Notes: generated from the letters alone by a model not told the origin. Counted from the stretch's first letter, positions 49,562 through 58,824 are shown. The stretch is DNA of 64,000 bases from Novosphingobium sp. PhB57 (GCF_004342985.1 NZ_SMBO01000009.1:62001-126000), one strand, 5' to 3'. Program-made: numbers and translations.

Positions 49562-51049
49562 TCAGCCCAGCACGCGCTTGATGTTCTTGACCACGAAGCG
49601 CACCGTGGCATCGGCCACGCCGCGGCCCAGCACATCGTCGAGGGCATCGACCAGGGCATCGATCTGCGCTTCGGAAACGATGTAGGGCGGCATGAAATGC
49701 AGCAGGTCGCGGGCGCCGGGCTGGAAGTGCACCAGGATGCCGTGGCGCTCGTAAAGTTCGCGGGCCATCGCCCCGATCAGGACCGTCTCGTAAGTGACGA
49801 AAAGCGGGTTCTTGCGGATATCGATCGCCTTTTCAGCCAGTTGCTGGCCGAAGTTCAGCTCGATGGCCTGGAAGCAGCCCTTGCCGCGCAGCGACACGAT
49901 CTTGCGCGGGTACTTTTCGCGCAGGCGCTCCAGCCCGGCGCGCAGATATTCACCCATGCGGGCGGCGCGCTCGATCAGGCGTTCGTCCTCCAGCACGTTG
50001 AGCGTCTCGATGCCGACGGCGCAGGTCTCGCCCATGCCGCTGAAGCTGGAGCTGTGCAGGTTGCAGTCGTTCTTGTTGCCATAGGCCTTGTCGAACAGCG
50101 CCTGCGAAGTGACCATGGCGCCCAGCTCGCGCTTGCCGCCGCCCAGCGTCTTGGCGAGCGTGACGACGTCGGGCACCACGTCCTCGTGCTGGAAGGCGCA
50201 GAACTTGCCCGTGCGTCCCATGCCGACCTTCACTTCGTCGAAGATCGTCAGGATGTCGTTCTCGCGGCAGACTTGCGCGAATTCGGTGAGGAAGCCGGGA
50301 TCGGGAACGTGGCAGGAGGTGCCGCGGATCGTCTCGATGATGCCGGCGATGATGCGGTTGCCGCTGCCGGATTTACCGATATCGGCCTTCTCGCGGGCGA
50401 TCGCCTCGCGCACCGAGGCGATGTCGCCATAGGTCGCGAAGACCACGTTCTCCTTCGGCACGCCCATGATGAAGCCGCTCTGCACGTCGGTAGCCGTGGT
50501 GAGCGAGAGCGGGCCGTGAGTCTTGCCGTGGAAGGCACCCTTGAAGCAGAGGAACTTGGTCTTGCCCTTGGGTGTTTGCACGCGCTCGCAGATCTTCATC
50601 GCCGCTTCGTTGGCCTCGGTGCCGGAGACGGCGAGGAACGAGACGTCGAGCGGTTCCGGCAGGAAGCGGGAGATGTTGTAGGCCAGCGCGCCCTGCAGCT
50701 TGTGCGGGGCGATCTTGATGCAGTCCAGCACCTTGAGATCGTGGCAGCGGCGCTCTGCGGCGATGATGCGGGGGTGGTTGTGGCCCAGCCCCAGCACGCC
50801 GAAACCGCCCGAGTAATCGAGGATCCTGCGCCCGTCGCGCAAGGTGATCTCGGCGCCCTGCGCGCTTTCGATATCCATCTGCGCCAGGCCCAGGATGTCG
50901 AAGACCTGGAGCATGTATTTGTTGAGGTGGGCGGCGTAGAGGCCCATCGCGGACTCGCTGTCGAGCGCAAGGCTCTGGTCCAGGGTCAGCAGGCCGCGGT
51001 TCTGCCGGTCTTCGCGGCTCGGGGCTTCTATCTTTGCAAGTGCCGTCAC
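49562..51049 (-). CDS. Class III PLP aminotransferase (first gene of the glycolipid operon)
   Basis: A 495-residue fold-type-I aminotransferase of the acetylornithine/ornithine class. Motifs: SGTEANEAAMK, FHGKTHGPLS, IFDEVKVGMGRTG with the PLP aspartate, and the Schiff-base lysine in TLAKTLGGG. The start is GTG at 51049, seven bases after AAGGAGGG; a TTG 18 bases upstream lies in that site and is rejected. The N-terminal 40 residues are unusual for the class. It heads an operon with a GT-C transferase, UbiA, HAD and GMC genes, which suggests that it aminates an aldehyde or keto group of a lipid-linked product. HpnO, the hopanoid aminotransferase that acts on a ribose-derived aldehyde, is a useful comparison. 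Confidence 0.85.
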   Translation of the reverse strand: MTALAKIEAPSREDRQNRGLLTLDQSLALDSESAMGLYAAHLNKYMLQVFDILGLAQMDIESAQGAEITLRDGRRILDYSGGFGVLGLGHNHPRIIAAERRCHDLKVLDCIKIAPHKLQGALAYNISRFLPEPLDVSFLAVSGTEANEAAMKICERVQTPKGKTKFLCFKGAFHGKTHGPLSLTTATDVQSGFIMGVPKENVVFATYGDIASVREAIAREKADIGKSGSGNRIIAGIIETIRGTSCHVPDPGFLTEFAQVCRENDILTIFDEVKVGMGRTGKFCAFQHEDVVPDVVTLAKTLGGGKRELGAMVTSQALFDKAYGNKNDCNLHSSSFSGMGETCAVGIETLNVLEDERLIERAARMGEYLRAGLERLREKYPRKIVSLRGKGCFQAIELNFGQQLAEKAIDIRKNPLFVTYETVLIGAMARELYERHGILVHFQPGARDLLHFMPPYIVSEAQIDALVDALDDVLGRGVADATVRFVVKNIKRVLG

Positions 51050-51373
51050 GCTCGTTCCCTCCTTCAAGCGAATGGGAAGACGCTACCGGAGGGTGAGGGC
51101 GGAATGTATCTACAGGACCATATACTACCGAATGCCCGGCCGGGCCGCGCGCTCTAACCCGGCAGAGCGAAGGCCTATCCCTGCTGGGTAGGACCGATGA
51201 CCCGGGGACTGCGTAAACGAGAGCATGGCCGGCGCGATGGTCATCGGGCCGGGTCTGCGGTTTGTCGATTTTGCGACAACAATTGCCTCGCAACGCGGCA
51301 CGGAACCCCGTATTGGCGGAATCCGGCCCGGGGTGGGCCCGATACACGGGAAATGCAGGCGAAGCCGAAAACC
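51050..51373. other. Divergent intergenic region, glycolipid operon and PBP
   Basis: 324 bases between divergent starts with no convincing gene. It must hold promoters for the leftward aminotransferase operon and the rightward PBP. An inverted repeat TTGTCG-ATTTTG-CGACAA (51262-51279) resembles the element at 2961-2976. The PBP frame is open through part of this region, but without a ribosome site. Confidence 0.45.
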
Positions 51374-53470
51374 ATGGCCTTGACGTTGGATAACCTGGAC
51401 AGTCTGCCGGAAGGCGGACCCGCTCAGGGCGACCTTTCCCCCCATTCCCCGAACCCGCCTCCGCCGCCCGAAGGCAAGCCGCGAAGGCGTCGCTCTCGCT
51501 GGTGGTGGTTCTCGCGCGGGGTGGCGGCGCTGCTCATGCTCTTCATCGTGACGATCGGCTGGCTGGCCGTGACCGCGCCCATGTCGAAATCGCTGCAGCC
51601 GATCTCGCCGCCGCAGATCACCCTGCTGGCCGCGGACGGGACGCCGATCGCCCGCAACGGCGCCATCGTCGACGCGCCGGTCGAAGTGAAGAAGCTGCCG
51701 ATCCACGTCACTCAGGCTTTCATCGCCATCGAGGACCGCCGCTTCTACAGCCATTGGGGGATCGACCCGCGCGGGATCGCCCGCGCCTTGTGGAGCAACG
51801 TCAGCGGCGGCAGCACCCAGGGCGGCAGCACGATCACCCAGCAGTTGGCCAAGTTCACGTTCCTCACCTCCGAACGCAGCCTCACCCGCAAGGCGCGGGA
51901 AGTGCTGATCGCGTTCTGGCTGGAAGCCTGGCTCACCAAGGACGAGATCCTCGAACGCTACCTTTCGAACGCCTACTTCGGTGACAATACTTATGGCCTT
52001 CGCGCCGCCTCGCTCCACTATTTCCACCGCAAGCCGGAAAGCCTGACGCCGGCGCAGTCGGCCATGCTGGCCGGTCTTATGAAGGCGCCCTCTCGCCTGG
52101 CGCCCACCAACAATTACGACCTGGCCGAAAAGCGCATGAAAGTGGTGCTTCTGGCCATGGTCGATGCCGGCTACATGACGCCCGCGCAAGCCCGCGCCAC
52201 GCGTCCGCCGCGGCTCGACGTGCGCTCGCGCAACGACCTGCCGACCGGCACGTACTTCGCCGACTGGGCGCTGCCGCAGGCGCGCGGGATCGACGAGGCG
52301 AGCTATGCCGCGCAGACTTACAAGACCACGCTCGATTCGCGCCTCCAGGCCGCGGCGCGCCGCGCCATCGAAGGCGCGCCGCTCGGCAACGCGCAAGTTG
52401 CGCTCGTGGCGATGCGTCCGAACGGTGAAGTGGTGGCGATGGTCGGCGGCAGGGACTACGCCAAGTCGCCGTTCAACCGCGTGACCCAGGCACAGAGGCA
52501 GCCGGGCTCCACCTTCAAGCTCTTCGTCTACCTGGCCGCGCTGAACGATGGGTGGAAGCCCGAGGATACCATCGAGAACACCCCGTTCGAGATCGGCTAC
52601 TACCGCCCCCAGAACGCGGGCGGGGCCTATTCGAAGACGATCACGCTGGCCGATGCCTTCGCCCATTCCAGCAATGTCGCCGCCGTGCGCCTGTTCCAGA
52701 AAGTGGGCGACAAGGCGGTGATCGACATGGCCCGCAAGCTGGGCGTCACTGCGCCGCTGCCCCATGGCGATCCCAGCCTGGCGCTGGGTACCTCCAGCAT
52801 GAACCTCATGGAACTGACCGCCGCTTACGCGGGTGTCGCGGGCAACCGTTTCCCGGTCGTGCCCACGGCGTTCAAGTCCAAGGAGGAAGGCTGGTTCGAC
52901 GGGCTGATCAGCGGCCGCCGCAGCCTGTCCAGCGATGTCCACGAGAACATGGAGACCCTGCTGCGCGGCGCCGTCAATCGCGGTACCGGGCGCGGGGCGC
53001 GGCTCCAGGCGGCGAACTACGGCAAGACCGGGACCAGCCAGGAAAACCGCGATGCGCTGTTCGTTGGCTATGCCAAGGACCTCGTGGTCGGCGTGTGGGT
53101 GGGGAATGACGACAATACGCCGCTCAAGGGGGTTTCCGGCGGTACCATCCCCGCGCGCATCTGGCGCGACTTCATGCAGCAGGCCCTGGGCGAGCGCGCT
53201 GCGCCCCGTCCGCGCGCGACCGAGAGCCCCGATCCGGAAGGCCCGGTCCAGCCGCTCGACGTGCCCGATCTCGGCGATATTCCGCTCGGCGATGCCAATC
53301 TGCGCGTCGAACAGGGCAAGGCGGTGCTTTCGACCCAGATCAACGGCGCGCCGGTCGACGTGAAGCTGGACCAGAACGGGCTGCAGATCGACGGGCGCAA
53401 GGTGATCGAGCAGATCGTGTCGCCGCCGCCTCCTCCGCCGCCGCAAGCCCGACCTTCGCCGCAGCCCTGA
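51374..53470 (+). CDS. Class A penicillin-binding protein (transglycosylase/transpeptidase)
   Basis: A 698-residue bifunctional peptidoglycan synthase. A Pro-rich, Arg-rich cytoplasmic N-terminus (to about residue 45) precedes one membrane anchor (ALLMLFIVTIGWLAV). The GT51 domain has EDRRFYSHWG, GGSTITQQLAK and ERYLSNAYFG. The transpeptidase domain has the catalytic serine in GSTFK, the SSN motif and KTGTS. A Pro-rich tail ends the protein. The protein is shorter than E. coli PBP1A and lacks its extra domains. I used the ATG at 51374; an ATG at 51353 is an equal alternative because neither has a strong ribosome site. Confidence 0.92.
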   Translation: MALTLDNLDSLPEGGPAQGDLSPHSPNPPPPPEGKPRRRRSRWWWFSRGVAALLMLFIVTIGWLAVTAPMSKSLQPISPPQITLLAADGTPIARNGAIVDAPVEVKKLPIHVTQAFIAIEDRRFYSHWGIDPRGIARALWSNVSGGSTQGGSTITQQLAKFTFLTSERSLTRKAREVLIAFWLEAWLTKDEILERYLSNAYFGDNTYGLRAASLHYFHRKPESLTPAQSAMLAGLMKAPSRLAPTNNYDLAEKRMKVVLLAMVDAGYMTPAQARATRPPRLDVRSRNDLPTGTYFADWALPQARGIDEASYAAQTYKTTLDSRLQAAARRAIEGAPLGNAQVALVAMRPNGEVVAMVGGRDYAKSPFNRVTQAQRQPGSTFKLFVYLAALNDGWKPEDTIENTPFEIGYYRPQNAGGAYSKTITLADAFAHSSNVAAVRLFQKVGDKAVIDMARKLGVTAPLPHGDPSLALGTSSMNLMELTAAYAGVAGNRFPVVPTAFKSKEEGWFDGLISGRRSLSSDVHENMETLLRGAVNRGTGRGARLQAANYGKTGTSQENRDALFVGYAKDLVVGVWVGNDDNTPLKGVSGGTIPARIWRDFMQQALGERAAPRPRATESPDPEGPVQPLDVPDLGDIPLGDANLRVEQGKAVLSTQINGAPVDVKLDQNGLQIDGRKVIEQIVSPPPPPPPQARPSPQP

Positions 53471-53592
53471 GGCATTCGGTCCCCGCACCGTGCGGTGGGG
53501 CAGGCCGGGTGGGGCTGCGGGGATTTGGCCCGGGAACGTCCCGCGGCGCGAGGCTTTCCCCTCAGGACCCTGTCCCGAGGAGCCTGCGCGCG

Positions 53593-54291
53593 ATGTCCGA
53601 TTTCGATCTTTACTATTGGCCCGTCCCGTTTCGCGGCCAGTTCCTTCGCGGGATCCTGGCTTTCGCCGGCAAGACCTGGAACGAGCACGACAGCGATGAG
53701 ATCGCCGATCTCATGGGCAAGTCTCCCGGCGATCAGCCGGTGCCTTTCATGGGGCCGCCGGTCCTGATCGACCGGGAGAACGACTTCGCCATCGCCCAGA
53801 TGCCCGCCATCGCGCTCTATCTGGGCGAGAAGCTGGATCTCCTGCCCGCGACGCCCGAAGGCCGGGCCGCATCGATCAAGGTGGTGAACGACGCCAATGA
53901 CGTGATCGACGAACTCACGATAGATGGTGGACGGGAGATGTGGGACGAGGAGGAATGGCAGGAGTTCCTGCCGCGCCTGGAACGCTGGATGGCCATCTGG
54001 GAAGCGACCGGCCGCGCGCACGGCCTGGGCGACGGCGAGGGTTATCTCCTCGGCGGCGACGAGGCGGGCCTGGCCGATGTGGTCACGGCCGTGCTCTGGT
54101 CAACGATGGCCGAACGCTTCGGCCAGATCGCATCGCTGCTGGAGCGCGCGGCACCTCGGGTTTCCGCACTTGTTGGCCGCATGGGGCAAAGGCCGGCGCT
54201 GGCGCGTCTGGCGAGCGACGCGAAGGAACGATATGGCGAAGCCTATTGCGGCGGCGAGATCGAGAAATCCCTGCGCAAGGTGGCCTGCTGA
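53593..54291 (+). CDS. Glutathione S-transferase family protein
   Basis: A 232-residue GST-like protein: thioredoxin-type N-terminal domain (residues 1-80, MPAIALYLGEKL closing it) and an all-helical C-terminal domain (GDEAGLADVVTAVLWSTMAE, the conserved N-capping aspartate region). The YYWPVPFRGQFLR start lacks a classic catalytic Ser/Cys, as in several bacterial GSTs. It probably conjugates or binds glutathione; the substrate is unknown. The start at 53593 is chosen because upstream frames lack codon bias. Confidence 0.82.
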   Translation: MSDFDLYYWPVPFRGQFLRGILAFAGKTWNEHDSDEIADLMGKSPGDQPVPFMGPPVLIDRENDFAIAQMPAIALYLGEKLDLLPATPEGRAASIKVVNDANDVIDELTIDGGREMWDEEEWQEFLPRLERWMAIWEATGRAHGLGDGEGYLLGGDEAGLADVVTAVLWSTMAERFGQIASLLERAAPRVSALVGRMGQRPALARLASDAKERYGEAYCGGEIEKSLRKVAC

Positions 54292-54307
54292 GGTGCCGGG
54301 TCGAAAG

Positions 54308-54424
54308 TCACAGCACGACCATGGCCATGCCGATGATCGCGATCCACAGCACCACCGTGATGCCGGCGATGGTCAGGAGGTCTAGCCTCCGTTCTTCTCC
54401 CATACAGGGCGCTATTCTTGTCAT
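54308..54424 (-). CDS. 38-residue single-pass membrane peptide
   Basis: On the minus strand an ATG at 54424 with AGGAG nine bases upstream begins a 38-codon frame: a short charged N-terminus (MGEERRLDLL from residue 8) and one clear transmembrane helix (TIAGITVVLWIAIIGMAMVV). It lies between convergent GST and divergent aldehyde-dehydrogenase genes. The good ribosome site and uninterrupted hydrophobic helix argue that it is real. Function unknown. Confidence 0.5.
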   Translation of the reverse strand: MTRIAPCMGEERRLDLLTIAGITVVLWIAIIGMAMVVL

Positions 54425-54573
54425 GGCTGGCTGCTCCTTTCGTTGCTGCCGGGCACAACCCCGCATCTAATCAACTGCAAAGGTTCGAGATTGTTCCCTC
54501 GCCTGTGCCGGCAGGGCGGGACGCGGGTGCGGTCAGGGTGTACGGCGCGGCGTCCGGCGCCTAAGGGACAGGC

Positions 54574-55977
54574 ATGCAGCCAGCCATGCTTATCGACGGG
54601 CGTCTTCACGAAGGCGCCTTCACTTTCGACGTTTTCGACCCCGCCACCGGCACGGTGCTCACGCCTAGCTGGTGCGCCGATCGCGCCATGGCGCAACGCG
54701 CGATTGCCGCCGCCAATCGGGCCTTTCCGGCCTGGCGCGACAGCCCGGCGCAGGACCGTGCCCGTGCTCTGGAAGCGCTGGCCTCGGCCCTGGCGGACCG
54801 CGCGGAGGCTTTCGCCCGCCTGCTGACTCAGGAGCAGGGCAAGCCGCTGGCGGAAGCACGCGGCGAAGTCGGCGCTTCCATCGAAGCGCTGCGCTATCAT
54901 GCGGGCCTGACGCTGGAGGAGCGCGTGCTGGTGGATGCACCGGGGGAGCGGATCGTCGAACAGCGCTACCCGCTGGGCGTGGTCGCGGCGATCGTGCCGT
55001 GGAATTTCCCGCTGCTGCTGCTGGTGCTCAAGCTGGCGCCGGCACTGGTCGCGGGAAACTGCGTCATCGCCAAGCCCGCGCCGACCACGCCGCTGACGGC
55101 GCTTCTGCTAGGTGAACTGGCGGCCGACCTGCTGCCGCCCGGCGTGTTCCAGACCTTGGGCGACGACGGAACGCTGGGTCCGCTGCTGGCCGCGGATCCC
55201 GGCATCGCTCATGTCAGCTTCACCGGATCGACGGCAACGGGGCGCAAGGTCATGGCCTCGGCGGCGGACAGCCTGAAGCGCTTCACGCTGGAACTGGGCG
55301 GCAATGATGCCGCGCTCGTGCTCGACGATGCAGACATTTCCGCCATCGCGCCCCGGCTGTTCGAAGGCGCCATGGCCAATGCCGGGCAAGTCTGCATCGG
55401 CATCAAGCGCATCTATGCGCCGCGCGGAAAGATCGACGCGCTCTGCGACGCTCTGGCAGACCTCGCGCGGCAGGCCGTTACCGGCAGCGGCCTCGACCCC
55501 GCGGCTACGCTGGGCCCGGTCCAGAACGCCGCACAGCACGCGCGGCTGACGGGACTTCTGGCAGAGAGCCGCGCGCTTGGACGCGTGGTCGTCGGCGGCG
55601 CGCCGCTGGCGGAAGAGGGCTGGTTCGTCCCGCCCACCGTGATCCGCGACTTGCCCGAACATGCCCGCCTCGTGCGCGAGGAGCAGTTCGGTCCGGTCAT
55701 TCCGCTGTTGGCCTATGACAGCGTGGACGAGGCGGTGAGCCGCGTGAACGACAGCGAATACGGCCTTGGCGCCTCGGTCTGGAGCGGCGACACGGAGCGC
55801 GCCCTGAAGCTGGCGGGGCGCATCGAGAGCGGGCTGGTCTGGGTCAACCGGGTGTTCAGCCTGCCTTTCGAGGTGCCGATCGGCGGCGCGAAGCAATCGG
55901 GCATCGGGCGCCATCAGGGGCAGGCCGGGCTTGACGAATTCACCCAGGCCCGCATCGTCAACGCCGTGCTCGCGTGA
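54574..55977 (+). CDS. NAD(P)-dependent aldehyde dehydrogenase
   Basis: A 467-residue ALDH, slightly short but complete. The Rossmann-type region holds VPWNFPLLLLVLKLAPALVA and SFTGSTATGRK; the catalytic glutamate is in LELGGNDAAL and the catalytic cysteine in NAGQVCIGIKR. The C-terminus reads FEVPIGGAKQSGIGR. It oxidises an aldehyde to the acid with NAD(P); the substrate is unknown. Given the FMN alpha-hydroxy-acid dehydrogenase cluster nearby, it could belong to an aromatic or short-chain hydroxy-acid route, though other genes separate them. Confidence 0.9.
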   Translation: MQPAMLIDGRLHEGAFTFDVFDPATGTVLTPSWCADRAMAQRAIAAANRAFPAWRDSPAQDRARALEALASALADRAEAFARLLTQEQGKPLAEARGEVGASIEALRYHAGLTLEERVLVDAPGERIVEQRYPLGVVAAIVPWNFPLLLLVLKLAPALVAGNCVIAKPAPTTPLTALLLGELAADLLPPGVFQTLGDDGTLGPLLAADPGIAHVSFTGSTATGRKVMASAADSLKRFTLELGGNDAALVLDDADISAIAPRLFEGAMANAGQVCIGIKRIYAPRGKIDALCDALADLARQAVTGSGLDPAATLGPVQNAAQHARLTGLLAESRALGRVVVGGAPLAEEGWFVPPTVIRDLPEHARLVREEQFGPVIPLLAYDSVDEAVSRVNDSEYGLGASVWSGDTERALKLAGRIESGLVWVNRVFSLPFEVPIGGAKQSGIGRHQGQAGLDEFTQARIVNAVLA

Positions 55978-56055
55978 CGGCGCCCGGGCTTGCATAAGGC
56001 GGGCAGCGCTGTATCCGGCGCGATACGGCCGTTCGGGCCGGCGATCGGAGTGACC

Positions 56056-56397
56056 ATGCAGGACGTTCACCTCTTTTCCTACGGCACCTTGCGCCAGGAA
56101 GCGGTTCAACTGGCGCTGTTCGGGCGGCGGATCGAGGGCGAGCCGGACGCCATGCCCGGCTGGCGGCAGCGCATGATCGAGATCACCGACGCCGATGTCA
56201 TCGCCAAGAGCGGGACGCGCTGGCACCCGATGGTGGAGCCGAGCGACCGCGAGGACGACGCGGTGGAGGGCACGCTGTTCCGGATCTCCGCCGAGGACCT
56301 GGCCCATGCCGATGCCTATGAGATAGACTACGTGCGCCGCGAAGTGCGCCTGCGCTCGGGCAGGATGGCCTGGGTCTACGGCGATCCGGAGGCGTGA
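56056..56397 (+). CDS. Gamma-glutamylcyclotransferase/AIG2-like protein
   Basis: A 113-residue GGCT-like protein with the substrate-binding signature VHLFSYGTLRQEAVQ at residues 3-17 and a central EVE/DAYE strand (HADAYEIDYVRR) that carries the catalytic Glu region. These enzymes release 5-oxoproline from gamma-glutamyl peptides. It begins at ATG 56056 after GGAG and ends next to the M24 gene, so the two may be translated together. Confidence 0.8.
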   Translation: MQDVHLFSYGTLRQEAVQLALFGRRIEGEPDAMPGWRQRMIEITDADVIAKSGTRWHPMVEPSDREDDAVEGTLFRISAEDLAHADAYEIDYVRREVRLRSGRMAWVYGDPEA

Positions 56398-56435
56398 GCG
56401 TGCAGAAGGATTCCCACAGCCATGACGGAGCCGAG

Positions 56436-57101
56436 ATGACGACCCTTTCTTCCCCGCGCGAAGCCGTGGGACCGGGCTATTCGCCTGAAGCTCTGCGCGA
56501 GGCCCAGGCCCTGTCCTGGCGCGCGCTGGAACGGATCGTCGCCCAGGTCCGCCCGGGCATGCGGGAGCGCGAGGCCGTGGCCATCGGCGAGGCGGCGCTG
56601 GCGGAACTGGGTCTGGAGAAGTCCTGGCACCCCGTGCTCGTGCGCTTTGGCGAGAACACCCTGAAGATCTTCAGCGATCGATCCGAGGGCGACGCCGTCC
56701 TGGGCGCGGACGACATCTATTTCATCGACATGGGCCCGGTGTTCTTCGGGCACGAGGGCGACGTGGGTGCCACGTTCACCGTTGGCGAGGATGCCGGGAT
56801 GCAGGCCTGCGCGCGCGACGTGAAAGTGCTGTTCGACCGGGTGCAGGCGATCTGGGGGCAGGGCGAGGTAACTGGCCGCGCGCTTTATGCCCGTGCCGAG
56901 GAAGAAGCGCGGGCGATGGGCTGGGTGCTCAACCTCGACATCCGCGGACACCGGGTCGGCGACTATCCGCACTCCGTGCACAAGGGCGGGAATCTGGGCG
57001 ATTTCGATGCCTTGCCCGGCAAGGGGCTATGGATCCTGGAAATGCAGATCCGCCATCCCACCCGGCCGTTCGGTGCCTTTTACGAGGACCTGCTGGCCTG
57101 A
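56436..57101 (+). CDS. M24 family (creatinase-fold) metallopeptidase
   Basis: A 221-residue single-domain M24 protein. Metal ligands appear in the expected order: Asp in YFIDMGPVF, Asp in EGDVGATFTVG, His in RGHRVGDYPH, and Glu in LWILEMQIRHP. It lacks the N-terminal domain of prolidase. The ATG at 56436 follows GGAG closely; a GTG at 56394 overlapping the upstream stop is possible. It may hydrolyse a dipeptide or act as a creatinase-like amidohydrolase; the cyclotransferase next door hints at peptide or glutathione turnover. Confidence 0.8.
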   Translation: MTTLSSPREAVGPGYSPEALREAQALSWRALERIVAQVRPGMREREAVAIGEAALAELGLEKSWHPVLVRFGENTLKIFSDRSEGDAVLGADDIYFIDMGPVFFGHEGDVGATFTVGEDAGMQACARDVKVLFDRVQAIWGQGEVTGRALYARAEEEARAMGWVLNLDIRGHRVGDYPHSVHKGGNLGDFDALPGKGLWILEMQIRHPTRPFGAFYEDLLA

Positions 57102-57155
57102 CGCTTCGCTGTCCTCGCGGCATGTCGAGGCGGCGGATCTTTTGAGCTGGGTACA

Positions 57156-57190
57156 CGGCAGGCGATCCGGCGGTACCGGATCGCCTGCCG
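57156..57190. terminator. Bidirectional hairpin, 15-base perfect stem
   Basis: CGGCAGGCGATCCGG (57156-57170) pairs perfectly with CCGGATCGCCTGCCG (57176-57190) around a 5-base loop, between the convergent M24 and porin genes. The very long GC stem would block both transcripts even without a U-tract. Confidence 0.7.
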
Positions 57191-57202
57191 TTCCAGATCG
57201 CC

Positions 57203-58720
57203 TCAGAAGCGATAGTTGGCCATGAGGCCGAAGTAGTTGCCGTTCTTGCCGCCATTCGCCTGGAACGAATCGCTGGCGGCGAAGTAGGTTTCCCAGAGAC
57301 GGAACGCCAGGCGGTCGGTGGCCTGCCACGAAGCCTCCAGGTTGAGGTCCGTACCGATCGAGCGGCTGGAATCGTAAGGCGTGAAGCTCGATCCCGAGGG
57401 GCCGATATAGACGCCGTCGCCCTTGCGCGCGCGCCAGAGGAAGTCCGGTCCGGCCATGACGGTGATCGCGGGAAGCGGCTTCACCGTCACCGAGGGATAG
57501 ATGTCCATCAGGTTGGAGAAGCTGAAGAAGGCGCCCTCGGTGATGAGCGGCAGACGCGCGGCGGCGGGAACGAACGTGCCGACCTTGCCGTCGGTCAGGT
57601 CCTTGTCGCCGCTGAAATAGTTGGCGCGCAGGCCGAGCCGCGGCTTCATCGGTGCGCCGCCCAGGGTATAGCCGCCTTCGAACATGGCGCCGTAGGCTTC
57701 GATGTCCTTGCCGATGAAGGAGCCGCTCTGATAGGTGGCTTCGAGGTCGAGGTCCCAGCGGGCCCCGCGCTTCCAGAGGCGGCCGCCCCAGTTGTTGCGG
57801 TCGTCCTTGCCGACACCGGCGGCCAGGGTCGCGCGGTCGCGCTCCATCTCGTACCAGTAGAGGTCGGTGCCGAAGCCGGCGATGCGGTTGGGCGCGCTGA
57901 TGTAGACGCCGTGGAAGTCCTGCGCGTGGTTCGGGCCGTCGTCGAACGTGCCCGGATCGATCAGGATCGGCTTCACCGCGAAGACGTCTACCGAGACTTT
58001 GCCCGGCAGGATGTAGGTGGCGCGCACGCCCTGGTAGGTGAAGCGCATGTTCAGGCCTTCGCGCACGCCCACCAGCTTGCCGTTGCCCAGCGGCATTTCG
58101 AAGCGGCCGGGGCGGAAGGTCACTTTGCCGGCCTTGCCCAGCGGCACCGTCACGTCGACGAAGGCCTGGTAGACGTCCACTTTGTCGCGGTTGGGCGCGG
58201 TGGCGAACTGTTCGCCGTATTCGCGGTTGTCGCCCAGCTCGACATAGGCGCGAAGGTTCTGGCCGACATGCAGGTCTGCCAGCAGGCGCAGGCGCGACTG
58301 GACCGGGTCGTTGTTGTCGTTCGGCTTCAGGCCCAGCGAGGAGTGGTGCCAGTCGGTGTAGTAGACGCGCGCCTCGCCGCCGAGCGTCAGGTAGACGTCG
58401 TCATTGGCGATGGGGATGTGCTTGATCTTCACCAGCAGGGGATCGTCCGCGGCGGCGGGCCTGGACCAGTCTTCCGTCCAGCGGATGTTCTGGGGCAGGC
58501 CCTCGGGGCCGGGACGGCCGCCGGGGAGCGCCTCGGCCGGACGGGCCTGCGACTTGGCCGGGCGAATACCGGGAGGGGCCTGGGTGGAAAGCGTGCCTTC
58601 GCCCACGTCCTTCGATTCCGGGGGAACCGACTGGGCGAATACGGGCTGATAGGGGAAAGCGGCGGTCAGGACGGCAAGGGAGCCGCAGGCAAGCAGATGC
58701 AGGGCGCGGGGGGAGCGCAT
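57203..58720 (-). CDS. Alginate-export-family outer-membrane porin
   Basis: A 505-residue outer-membrane beta-barrel with a signal peptide (hydrophobic residues 9-21, cleavage near VFAQS), a Pro/Ala-rich periplasmic stretch (30-85) and about 18 amphipathic strands. It ends in phenylalanine as barrels do. The region LTLGGEARVYYTDWH and later ELGDNREYGEQ resemble the alginate_exp domain family. In catabolic clusters such porins pass aromatic or acidic substrates. It is downstream of the MFS and FMN dehydrogenase genes on the same strand, which suggests joint uptake of one substrate. Confidence 0.83.
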   Translation of the reverse strand: MRSPRALHLLACGSLAVLTAAFPYQPVFAQSVPPESKDVGEGTLSTQAPPGIRPAKSQARPAEALPGGRPGPEGLPQNIRWTEDWSRPAAADDPLLVKIKHIPIANDDVYLTLGGEARVYYTDWHHSSLGLKPNDNNDPVQSRLRLLADLHVGQNLRAYVELGDNREYGEQFATAPNRDKVDVYQAFVDVTVPLGKAGKVTFRPGRFEMPLGNGKLVGVREGLNMRFTYQGVRATYILPGKVSVDVFAVKPILIDPGTFDDGPNHAQDFHGVYISAPNRIAGFGTDLYWYEMERDRATLAAGVGKDDRNNWGGRLWKRGARWDLDLEATYQSGSFIGKDIEAYGAMFEGGYTLGGAPMKPRLGLRANYFSGDKDLTDGKVGTFVPAAARLPLITEGAFFSFSNLMDIYPSVTVKPLPAITVMAGPDFLWRARKGDGVYIGPSGSSFTPYDSSRSIGTDLNLEASWQATDRLAFRLWETYFAASDSFQANGGKNGNYFGLMANYRF

Positions 58721-58824
58721 CGGGAAGTCCTCTCTGGAAGGTCTTGCTATTTTAGCGGGACGGCCGCTGCGAACTGGCCGTCCCGTCATTTTTATCCGCC
58801 AATCAGGCGATTCTTATCGGCCTA

